11,881 bases of DNA. Origin: an uncultured Bacteroidota bacterium (GTDB lineage: Bacteria > Bacteroidota > Bacteroidia > Flavobacteriales > Flavobacteriaceae). Made by a program: the position numbers and the translations under genes. The notes under the pieces are model-generated. The model searched no databases. It had not been told where the DNA came from and saw only the letters and a program-made list of their open reading frames with translations. Shown here one piece after another: positions 1-5,875 of the stretch. Positions within the stretch are counted from its first letter, which is position 1. Every line of letters begins with the position of its first letter. The stretch is from the NCBI GenBank assembly GCA_903837025.1, contig CAILTC010000522.1:1-11881 (forward strand), written 5' to 3'.

Positions 1-134
1 ACCAAGACGAAGTGAAAAAACTTTCTGACCAAGTTGTAGCTGAAAAATTATTGGATGTATTCAAAGAAAAAGCAAATCCAACAACAAAAGAAGTTACTTA
101 CGAAGAATTTATTGCTGCCTCTTACGGAGAATAA
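1..134 (+). CDS. tig: Trigger factor, C-terminal end (partial)
   Basis: This is the last 43 codons of an open frame that enters from the left edge (first full codon at position 3, stop TAA at 132-134). The tail is Lys/Glu-rich and ends in AASYGE, after a segment reading VTYEEFIAASYGE. I recognise this as the C-terminal arm of flavobacterial trigger factor, the ribosome-bound chaperone and peptidyl-prolyl isomerase that meets nascent chains. The position supports it, because tig commonly lies just upstream of clpP and clpX. Here a restriction-modification pair separates them. The N-terminal ribosome-binding domain and the PPIase domain are outside the window, so the call rests on the short tail plus synteny. 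Confidence 0.8.
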   Translation, partial: QDEVKKLSDQVVAEKLLDVFKEKANPTTKEVTYEEFIAASYGE

Positions 135-157
135 TTTCTGAAAAAATAAGTATATTT

Positions 158-194
158 GAGCGTCAAAAGAATATTTTTTTTGACGCTCTTTTTT
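158..194 (+). terminator. Rho-independent terminator after tig
   Basis: GAGCGTCAAAA (158-168) and TTTTGACGCTC (178-188) form an 11-bp perfect stem with a 9-nt loop, followed by a run of six T. It starts 24 bp after the tig stop, so most tig transcripts should end before the methyltransferase gene. Confidence 0.9.
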
Positions 195-200
195 ATTAGA

Positions 201-341
201 AGCCAATTCCAGCTTTCCGTTGCAAGTTTTTTCGTTTCAAACCATTTTTGCAAGTCACAAAAAGAGCTTCCTTTGGTCGCTTTTTTGCAACAGCAAAAAT
301 TGGTTTTCAACTTCAAAAAGCTTTCCACTTCAATCTGGGCT
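201..341. repeat. Long imperfect palindrome, probable dispersed intergenic element
   Basis: The element opens with AGCC (201-204) and closes with GGCT (338-341). Inside, GTTTCAAACCATTTTTGC (234-251) pairs imperfectly with 293-311. Further in, CAAAAAGAGC (258-267) pairs with GCTTTTTTG (279-287), closing on a short apical loop. The heptamer GCTTTCC also occurs as a direct repeat near both ends. The layout, conserved-looking flanks around a variable self-complementary middle, resembles intergenic elements I remember from Flavobacterium genomes. I cannot name the element or confirm other copies here. It fills most of the gap between the tig terminator and the methyltransferase start. Confidence 0.6.
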
Positions 342-371
342 AAAAACTTGACAATTTTAAATAAAAGAAAA

Positions 372-1346
372 ATGGAAAAAATAAAATTTATCGACCTGTT
401 TTGTGGAATTGGTGGCTTTAGAACAGCGATGGAAGAGTCATGTTTTGAAAATAATATTATTCCAGAATGTGTTTTTTCTTCTGACATAGATGTATTTTGT
501 CAAGATAGTTATGAAGCTAATTTTGGAGAAAGACCTTTTGGAGACATAACAAAAATAGACGAAAAAGATATTCCTGACCATGATATTCTTTTTGCTGGAT
601 TTCCATGTCAATCATTTAGTATAATTGGAAAAATGAAAGGTTTTAATGATGTTCGAGGAACGTTGTTTTTTGACATTGCAAGAATATTAAAACACAAAAA
701 ACCAAAGGCTTTTGTTTTAGAAAATGTTAAACAACTTTTTGGACACGATGGCGGAAATACACTAAAAACCATTGTAAATGTTCTTGAAAAAGAATTAGGA
801 TATAGTGTAAGATTTGCAGTTTTAAATGCACTTGATTTTGGGCTTCCTCAAAAAAGAGAACGAATTATAATTGTTGGTCATAAAGAACCTATTCTATTTA
901 ATTTCCCTTCACCAGTAAGACCTTTTAAACCATTAACAGCAATACTTGAAAAGAAAGTTGATGCAAAATACTATGCGTCTGAAATGATATTAGAGAAAAG
1001 AAAAAGTAAACATAAATCAGCTTATAATTTATCTATTTGGCACGAAAATAAATCTGGAAACATTTGTTCTTATCCTTATTCTTGCGCATTACGTTCAGGT
1101 GCATCACACAACTATTTACTCGTAAATGGAGAAAGAAGATTAACACCAAGAGAAATGTTCCGTTTGCAAGGATTTCCAGATAATTACAAAATTGTAGTTT
1201 CTGATGGACAAGCAAAAAGACAAGCAGGAAATGCTGTTCCAGTAAATTTAGTTAAAGCCGTTATATTAAAGCTTTTGCCATACGTTGCGAACTCAATGGA
1301 TATGACTTCTGTATTAAGAGATTATGAAGTAAGCTATGGAGAATAA
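372..1346 (+). CDS. DNA (cytosine-5-)-methyltransferase of a type II restriction-modification system
   Basis: The 324-residue product transfers a methyl group from S-adenosylmethionine to carbon 5 of cytosine in a specific DNA site, protecting host DNA. All core C5-methylase motifs are visible: the AdoMet site FIDLFCGIGGF (6-16), the catalytic loop FPCQSFS with Cys79, ENV at 117-119, QKRER at 160-164, RRLTPREMFRLQGFPD (255-270) and QAGNAVPVNL (284-293). The target-recognition region, about 175-255, is short, so a single specificity of short length is expected; I cannot read the site from it. The frame stays open upstream to 156, but those codons cross the tig terminator and the palindrome. 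ATG 372 gives a normal N-terminus just before motif I, so I start there. The end overlaps the next gene by 11 bp, implying coupled translation. Confidence 0.95.
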   Translation: MEKIKFIDLFCGIGGFRTAMEESCFENNIIPECVFSSDIDVFCQDSYEANFGERPFGDITKIDEKDIPDHDILFAGFPCQSFSIIGKMKGFNDVRGTLFFDIARILKHKKPKAFVLENVKQLFGHDGGNTLKTIVNVLEKELGYSVRFAVLNALDFGLPQKRERIIIVGHKEPILFNFPSPVRPFKPLTAILEKKVDAKYYASEMILEKRKSKHKSAYNLSIWHENKSGNICSYPYSCALRSGASHNYLLVNGERRLTPREMFRLQGFPDNYKIVVSDGQAKRQAGNAVPVNLVKAVILKLLPYVANSMDMTSVLRDYEVSYGE

Positions 1347-2082
1347 TCAATCACCTAAATTAAGAACCGTAAACAAATCGGTTTCGGCATTTCCATTAAA
1401 TGAATTTCCAAAAGATTTTCCGTTTTTGTTAGGTAAAGAAATTATTTATTTACTTGCTTCAAAAGGAAAAGCTGAATTAGAAGGTTCAGATTGGGAAAGT
1501 ATTTTTGCAAGCTGTATTGGAGCAGATTGGAAGCCTTCAAATGTTGGGCTAGATGATGTAGTAATGGAAAACACTGCTTGGGGAGCAAAAACAGTAAAAG
1601 CTAAAAATCCTTCTAAACAAAAGAAAATAAGATTAATTTCGGGAAGGAATTCTCCAAATTATTCTTTTGGAGAAAGAAGTGATGAAAAAGCTGATGCAAA
1701 ATTAATTGGTAAATTAGTTCTTGAAATATGGAATGAAAGGGTTTCCTCAATACGTGAGAAATACAAACATTTAAGAACAGTTGTATTGTTAAAATCGGAT
1801 GACTTATCTGAAGTTGCTGTTTTTGAGTTTGACACAATTAGATATGATTACGAATTATATAAATGGGAATGGAATAAAAATAATAATTTGACAGGGACAA
1901 ATATTAAAACTGGAGAACATTCTTTTACTTGGCAACCACATGGTTCTCAATTTACAATTACAGAAGAAGTTCCAGAGAAATGTTTGATAATTAAGATTAA
2001 ACAACCTGAAAGATTAGATAAAAATCAAGTTTTAGATGCACTTGGTTTTGATAAATCTTGGATTACTGTTTCTCAAAAGTAA
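1336..2082 (+). CDS. Probable type II restriction endonuclease partner of the methyltransferase
   Basis: This 248-residue protein begins inside the end of the methyltransferase gene (11-bp overlap), the usual tight linkage of a restriction-modification pair. I do not firmly recognise the family. A possible PD-(D/E)XK-type core runs from Glu54 through Asp73/Asp74 to WGAKTVK (82-88). The expected second acid before Lys85 is replaced by Gly83 in that reading, so the assignment is weak. A striking motif follows, IRLISGRNSPNYSFG (98-112), which I associate loosely with R proteins next to m5C methylases; the NgoBV/NlaIV group is one candidate, from memory only. The second half is rich in Trp and Tyr (about 165-200). 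There is no signal peptide or membrane segment, as expected for a cytoplasmic nuclease. Alternatives are a nicking or repair nuclease, or an unrelated accessory protein. Confidence 0.65.
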   Translation: MENNQSPKLRTVNKSVSAFPLNEFPKDFPFLLGKEIIYLLASKGKAELEGSDWESIFASCIGADWKPSNVGLDDVVMENTAWGAKTVKAKNPSKQKKIRLISGRNSPNYSFGERSDEKADAKLIGKLVLEIWNERVSSIREKYKHLRTVVLLKSDDLSEVAVFEFDTIRYDYELYKWEWNKNNNLTGTNIKTGEHSFTWQPHGSQFTITEEVPEKCLIIKIKQPERLDKNQVLDALGFDKSWITVSQK

Positions 2083-2089
2083 CAGACTA

Positions 2090-2122
2090 TTTGTCACATT
2101 AAATAAAAAGGTACGACCTTTG
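2090..2122 (+). promoter_or_regulatory. Candidate promoter for clpP-clpX
   Basis: TTTG at 2090-2093 and GACCTTTG at 2115-2122 are 21 bp apart. This fits the Bacteroidota arrangement TTTG...TAnnTTTG with one mismatch in the -7 box. It would start transcription about 60 nt before clpP and would free clpPX from readthrough of the restriction-modification genes. The -7 box overlaps a small palindrome, AAAGGT-acg-ACCTTT (2107-2121), which has no T-run and is a poor terminator. Confidence 0.35.
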
Positions 2123-2163
2123 ATAAAATGAAACCATAAAACATATACCAAAAACCTGTTTAC

Positions 2164-2177
2164 TCATAACTCATAAC
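2164..2177 (+). repeat. Two tandem TCATAAC heptamers in the clpP leader
   Basis: Two exact head-to-tail copies of TCATAAC end 10 nt before the clpP ATG. The same heptamer precedes clpX and the GH3 gene at nearly the same distance. Confidence 0.7.
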
Positions 2178-2187
2178 TTTTAAAAAT

Positions 2188-2859
2188 ATGAACTACGGAA
2201 AAGAATTTAAAAAATTTGCTACAAAACACCAAGGTGTAAACGCAATGTATTACGATAAGATCGTAGCGGCAATGAATCCAACAAATATGACTCCTTATAT
2301 TATTGAAGAACGCCAATTGAATATCTCTCAATTAGACGTTTTTTCGAGATTAATGATGGATCGAATTATTTTTCTTGGAACAGGAATCGATGACCAAATT
2401 GCCAATATCGTACAAGCACAATTGCTTTTTCTTGAAAGCGCAGATGCTTCAAAAGACATTCAGATTTATTTGAATTCTCCGGGAGGGAGCGTTTATGCAG
2501 GATTAGGAATTTACGACACCATGCAATACATCAAACCCGATGTAGCAACTATTTGCACCGGAATGGCAGCTTCTATGGGAGCGGTTCTTTTGTGTGCTGG
2601 TGCTGCAGGAAAACGTTCGGCATTGCCACATTCAAGAGTGATGATACACCAACCATCTGGAGGAGCGCAAGGCGTTGCAACAGATATGGAAATTAACTTG
2701 CGTGAAATGTTGAAATTGAAAGATGAATTATACCAAATCATTTCGCATCACTCAGGACAAACTTTTGATAAAGTGCACAAAGATAGCGAGCGCGATTATT
2801 GGATGATTGCTGATGAAGCAAAAGAATACGGAATGATTGATGAAGTGTTGAGAAGATAA
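2188..2859 (+). CDS. clpP: ATP-dependent Clp protease proteolytic subunit ClpP
   Basis: ClpP is the serine peptidase that forms the degradation chamber of ClpXP in the cytoplasm; ClpX unfolds substrates and feeds them in. The 223-residue product has the full catalytic triad: Ser129 in TGMAASMGA, His154 in MIHQP and Asp203 in SERD. The 25- and 49-residue spacings match those of E. coli ClpP. The oxyanion-region motif SPGGSV lies at 97-102. About 30 residues precede the conserved body, which could be a propeptide removed by self-processing. The ATG at 2188 is kept because it follows the leader heptamers directly and gives a length usual for Flavobacteriia. clpX follows 89 bp downstream with no terminator ending in a T-run, so the two probably share a transcript. 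Confidence 0.97.
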   Translation: MNYGKEFKKFATKHQGVNAMYYDKIVAAMNPTNMTPYIIEERQLNISQLDVFSRLMMDRIIFLGTGIDDQIANIVQAQLLFLESADASKDIQIYLNSPGGSVYAGLGIYDTMQYIKPDVATICTGMAASMGAVLLCAGAAGKRSALPHSRVMIHQPSGGAQGVATDMEINLREMLKLKDELYQIISHHSGQTFDKVHKDSERDYWMIADEAKEYGMIDEVLRR

Positions 2860-2865
2860 AAAAAA

Positions 2866-2941
2866 GGTTAAAAGTTTATGAGTTTAGAAGTTTAGTTTTT
2901 TATGGCTATACCTAAACTCATAAACTTCTAAACTCATAACC
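2866..2941. repeat. Inverted repeat built of 8-bp units between clpP and clpX
   Basis: The left arm is made of AGTTTA hexamers separated by two variable bases, and the right arm is its near-complement. AGTTTATGAGTTTAG (2873-2887) pairs perfectly over 15 bp with CTAAACTCATAAACT (2912-2926). GGTTA (2866-2870) and TAACC (2937-2941) bound the element. It fills nearly all of the clpP-clpX gap. With no T-run after the right arm it does not look like a terminator; it could stabilise or process the mRNA. Confidence 0.75.
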
Positions 2942-2948
2942 TAGAAAA

Positions 2949-4181
2949 ATGGCAAAACCAAAATTAGAATGTTCATTCTGTGGAAGAAAAAAACCGGAAA
3001 CCAATTTATTGATTGCCGGAATTGATGCACACATTTGTGATAAATGTATCGAACAGGCACACGGAATTGTTCTCGAAGAAATAAAATCAAGCGGTAAGAC
3101 AAGCTTGCCAGCAGATTTGATTTTAAAGAAACCAAAAGAAATCAGAGCTTTTCTAGACCAATATGTAATTGGACAAGATCAGACTAAAAAAGTAATGGCC
3201 GTTGCCGTTTACAATCACTACAAACGTTTGATGCAACAAGAATTGCACGACGATGTAGAGATTGAAAAAAGTAATATTATCATGGTGGGCCAAACCGGAA
3301 CCGGAAAAACTTTGGTTGCCAAAACGATAGCAAAAATGCTAGATGTTCCTTTAGCAATTGTCGATGCAACTGTTTTGACCGAAGCAGGTTATGTGGGTGA
3401 AGATGTAGAAAGTATTTTGACACGTCTTTTGCAAGCTGCCGATTACGATGTTGCCAAAGCCGAAAGAGGAATTGTTTTCATTGATGAAATTGATAAAATT
3501 GCGCGCAAAAGCGATAATCCATCTATAACACGTGATGTTTCTGGCGAAGGAGTTCAGCAAGCTTTGTTGAAACTTTTAGAAGGAACAGTTGTCAATGTTC
3601 CGCCAAAAGGAGGACGTAAACATCCGGATCAGAAATTTGTGGAAGTGAATACTCAAAACATTCTCTTTATCGCCGGTGGAGCTTTCGACGGAATCGAACG
3701 TATTATTTCGAAACGCTTGAATCGTCAAGCGGTTGGTTACAGTACATCGAAAAACGTAGATAATATTGACAAAGACAATTTGTTGCAATACATCATCCCA
3801 AAAGACATCAAGGATTTTGGATTAATCCCAGAGATTATTGGTCGTTTGCCTGTTTTAACGCACATGGATCCGTTAGATAGAGAAACTTTGAGAGCTATCT
3901 TGACACAACCTAAAAATGCGTTAATCAAACAATATCAAAAGTTGTTTTTGATGGATGAGGTTGTTTTCAACATTACGGATGATGCTTTAGATTTCATTGT
4001 CGAAAAAGCATTAGAATACAAGCTAGGTGCTCGTGGTTTACGTTCTTTATGCGAAGCCATCTTAACCGATGCCATGTATGAATTGCCAAGTTCAGATGAT
4101 AAAACATTAGAAATCGACGTAGATTACGCCAAAGAAACATTGAATAGAAACTTATTGAAACGACTAGAAATCGCTTCTTAA
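2949..4181 (+). CDS. clpX: ClpX, ATPase and substrate-recognition subunit of the Clp protease
   Basis: ClpX is the hexameric AAA+ unfoldase that recognises tagged proteins and threads them into ClpP. The 410-residue product has the N-terminal four-cysteine zinc-binding domain (Cys8, Cys11, Cys30, Cys33). It also has Walker A GQTGTGKT (114-121), the pore loop GYVGED (147-152), Walker B IVFIDE (175-180) and the second pore loop GGRKHP (221-226). An arginine finger lies near Arg299 and sensor 2 is GARGLR (360-365). At the ClpP-contacting loop the usual IGF tripeptide appears as VGY (262-264), which I believe is the normal Bacteroidota form. The length is normal and nothing is missing. It is read after clpP and ends 22 bp before a strong terminator. 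Confidence 0.97.
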   Translation: MAKPKLECSFCGRKKPETNLLIAGIDAHICDKCIEQAHGIVLEEIKSSGKTSLPADLILKKPKEIRAFLDQYVIGQDQTKKVMAVAVYNHYKRLMQQELHDDVEIEKSNIIMVGQTGTGKTLVAKTIAKMLDVPLAIVDATVLTEAGYVGEDVESILTRLLQAADYDVAKAERGIVFIDEIDKIARKSDNPSITRDVSGEGVQQALLKLLEGTVVNVPPKGGRKHPDQKFVEVNTQNILFIAGGAFDGIERIISKRLNRQAVGYSTSKNVDNIDKDNLLQYIIPKDIKDFGLIPEIIGRLPVLTHMDPLDRETLRAILTQPKNALIKQYQKLFLMDEVVFNITDDALDFIVEKALEYKLGARGLRSLCEAILTDAMYELPSSDDKTLEIDVDYAKETLNRNLLKRLEIAS

Positions 4182-4203
4182 TTTTTTTGTTTATATAATT
4201 TCC

Positions 4204-4239
4204 AACCCGACAGGTTTAATAAACCTGTCGGGTTTTTTT
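4204..4239 (+). terminator. Strong Rho-independent terminator after clpX
   Basis: AACCCGACAGGTTT (4204-4217) and AAACCTGTCGGGTT (4221-4234) form a 14-bp perfect stem with a 3-nt loop, followed by T (4233-4239). The GC-rich core CCCGACAGG/CCTGTCGGG stands out against the AT-rich surroundings and recurs as a terminator in flavobacterial genomes, as far as I remember. Confidence 0.93.
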
Positions 4240-4248
4240 ATGGCTGAT

Positions 4249-4351
4249 AGGTTTAAATTAAGCATTATTTTTGTCATTTCTCCTTCGTCAAAATGACAAA
4301 ATAATAATAAATCTATTTTGAGGATATAAATGGTGTAATAAATTTAAACCT
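4249..4351. repeat. Nested inverted repeats between clpX and serB
   Basis: The outer arms AGGTTTAAATT (4249-4259) and AATTTAAACCT (4341-4351) are a perfect 11-bp pair. Inside lies a second perfect 11-bp pair, TTTTGTCATTT (4269-4279) and AAATGACAAAA (4291-4301), around a small loop containing CTCCTTCGTC. No convincing open frame exists in the 261 bp between clpX and serB. The inner hairpin resembles GTCATTT...AAATGAC elements scattered in Bacteroidota intergenic DNA, an impression I cannot verify here. Confidence 0.65.
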
Positions 4352-4352
4352 C

Positions 4353-4360
4353 TATTTTTG
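4353..4360 (+). promoter_or_regulatory. Possible -7 element for serB
   Basis: TATTTTTG fits the TAnnTTTG consensus 82 bp before the serB ATG. I see no matching TTG at the expected -33 distance, so this is a weak candidate. It abuts the outer arm of the inverted repeat. Confidence 0.2.
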
Positions 4361-4442
4361 CTTTCTAAAAAAACATCCGTTATTCTTTTTTATAAGCGAT
4401 AGATTGTCGATTTTTGCCCCTTGTAAATCAATTCAAATAAAA

Positions 4443-5678
4443 ATGACACAAGAAGATAAAGAGATAATTTTGTTAAAGGTTTCTGGTCAGGATAAACCGG
4501 GAGTAACAGCTGGTCTAACATCAATATTGGCTACTTACGACGCCACTATTTTAGATATTGGTCAGGCCGACATTCATGATACGCTATCTTTGGGAATTTT
4601 ATTTGAAATAAAAGCAGGTTCTTCTTCAGCACCCGTTTTGAAAGATTTATTGTTCAAAGCTTATGAATTAGGCATTAATGTTAAGTTTATTCCAATTACG
4701 ATTCCTGATTACGAAATTTGGGTAAAAGGACAAAGCAAACAACGTTATATTATCAATGTTTTGGGCGAAACCCTTACAGCGAAACAATTGGCTGCTGTCA
4801 CCAAAATTTTGTCCGATCAGAAATTAAATATTGATTCGATAATTCGATTAACGGGAAGAACTTCGGTGGTGGAGAAAGAAGAATATCCTCGTTCTTGTGT
4901 ACAATTATCCGTAACAGGTAATATTGGCGATAAAACATTGATGACGGCTAGTTTTATGGAGATTTCCAGAAAATTAGATGTTGACATTTCTTTTCAAGAA
5001 GATAATATTTATAGAAGAAACAGACGTTTAGTGTGTTTTGACATGGATTCAACTTTAATTCAAACCGAAGTAATTGATGAATTAGCAGAATTAGCTGGAG
5101 TTGGCGAGCAAGTAAGAGCTATAACCGAATCCGCAATGAACGGAGAAATTGACTTTAGCGAAAGCTTCAAAAGCCGCATGGCTTTGTTAGTAGGCTTGAG
5201 CGAAGATGTGTTGCATAATGTAGCTATAAATTTACCTATAACAAAAGGAGCACATCGCTTGATGCGTGCTTTAAAATATTACGGTTACAAAACCGCTATT
5301 TTATCTGGAGGATTCACTTATTTTGGTGATTATTTGCAAAAAGAATTGGGAATCGATTACGTTTTTGCCAATCAATTAGAGATTAAAGATGGGAAACTAA
5401 CCGGTAAATATCTAGGTGAAATTGTTGATGGCGCAAAGAAAGCCGAATATCTACAAGCAATTGCTGATAAAGAAGGAATCCACATCAACCAAACTATAGC
5501 AGTGGGTGACGGTGCGAATGATTTACCAATGTTGAATTTGGCCGGTTTAGGAATTGCTTTTCACGCCAAACCGAAAGTAAAAGAAAATGCAGCAACCTCC
5601 ATTTCTAGTTTAGGTCTCGATGGCGTTTTATACCTTTTGGGCTATCACGACAGACATATTGATATGATGCAAGAATAA
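4443..5678 (+). CDS. serB: Phosphoserine phosphatase SerB with N-terminal ACT region
   Basis: SerB hydrolyses O-phospho-L-serine to L-serine, the last step of serine synthesis, in the cytoplasm. From ATG 4443 the product has 411 residues. The first 185 or so form an ACT-type regulatory region beginning LLKVSGQDKPGVTAGL, long enough for two ACT modules. The HAD phosphatase domain follows, with the nucleophile motif FDMDST (Asp200, Asp202), SGG at 288-290, Lys332/333 and the metal-binding GDGANDLPM (Asp356, Asp360). The same frame can start at TTG 4404, but that adds 13 unconserved-looking residues; ATG 4443 after an A-rich stretch is preferred. The gene appears monocistronic, with terminators on both sides. 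The ACT region suggests feedback control by an amino acid, but this is inferred from the family. Confidence 0.95.
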   Translation: MTQEDKEIILLKVSGQDKPGVTAGLTSILATYDATILDIGQADIHDTLSLGILFEIKAGSSSAPVLKDLLFKAYELGINVKFIPITIPDYEIWVKGQSKQRYIINVLGETLTAKQLAAVTKILSDQKLNIDSIIRLTGRTSVVEKEEYPRSCVQLSVTGNIGDKTLMTASFMEISRKLDVDISFQEDNIYRRNRRLVCFDMDSTLIQTEVIDELAELAGVGEQVRAITESAMNGEIDFSESFKSRMALLVGLSEDVLHNVAINLPITKGAHRLMRALKYYGYKTAILSGGFTYFGDYLQKELGIDYVFANQLEIKDGKLTGKYLGEIVDGAKKAEYLQAIADKEGIHINQTIAVGDGANDLPMLNLAGLGIAFHAKPKVKENAATSISSLGLDGVLYLLGYHDRHIDMMQE

Positions 5679-5701
5679 TAAATATTCAAATTAGATACCA
5701 A

Positions 5702-5727
5702 AGCCTTAGTTTATCTAAGGTTTTTTT
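5702..5727 (+). terminator. Rho-independent terminator after serB
   Basis: CCTTAG (5704-5709) and CTAAGG (5715-5720) form a short stem with a 5-nt loop, followed by seven T (5721-5727). It lies 25 bp after the serB stop and just before the end of the convergent small lipoprotein gene, so it may act on both strands. Confidence 0.8.
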
Positions 5728-5730
5728 GTG

Positions 5731-5874
5731 TCAAATTTTTACAATTTGTGTATTACATTTTTTTAATTGATTTTCTGAATTAATACAGATTCCTCTTGCA
5801 CCGCATTGCATTCGGTGTGGTCCACAGGAAGTTAGAAAGGAAATCAAAAATAGTATTGGAAGTATATTTTTCAT
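5731..5874 (-). CDS. Small cysteine-rich lipoprotein, function unknown
   Basis: This 47-residue reading frame begins one base after the stop codon of the GH3 gene on the same strand (stop TAA, one T, then ATG), a spacing that implies translational coupling. The product starts MKNILPILFLISFLTSC, a short positive start, a hydrophobic core and a clear lipobox (LTSC, lipid-carrying Cys17), so it should be a lipid-anchored envelope protein. The mature part is only about 30 residues and contains three more cysteines (24, 30, 40) in a CGPHRMQCGARGIC context. I do not recognise a named family. The intact signal, the good start and the one-base gap argue that it is real despite its length. Gene-finders with a longer minimum will miss it. 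Confidence 0.75.
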   Translation of the reverse strand: MKNILPILFLISFLTSCGPHRMQCGARGICINSENQLKKCNTQIVKI

Positions 5875-5875
5875 A

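Noticed and set aside
156..371. Upstream extension of the methyltransferase frame by 72 codons
   Set aside because: The extension reads through the tig terminator and the palindrome, and the predicted residues look unlike a methylase N-terminus. ATG 372 leads directly into motif I.
2107..2121. AAAGGT-acg-ACCTTT as a terminator for the endonuclease gene
   Set aside because: The stem is six AT-rich pairs with no following T-run; overlap with a candidate promoter is the better explanation.
135..2187. Transposon or integron as the carrier of the restriction-modification pair
   Set aside because: No transposase, terminal inverted repeats or target duplication flanking the whole segment was found by eye.
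3351..3928. Minus-strand open frames inside clpX
   Set aside because: They are shadows of a strongly conserved plus-strand gene and show no protein-like features.
4238..4297. Short frame beginning ATGGCTGAT after the clpX terminator
   Set aside because: It has only 18 codons, lies within the inverted-repeat region and has no initiation context.
4404..4442. TTG start adding 13 residues to SerB
   Set aside because: The added residues have no family support, and ATG 4443 gives a normal SerB start.
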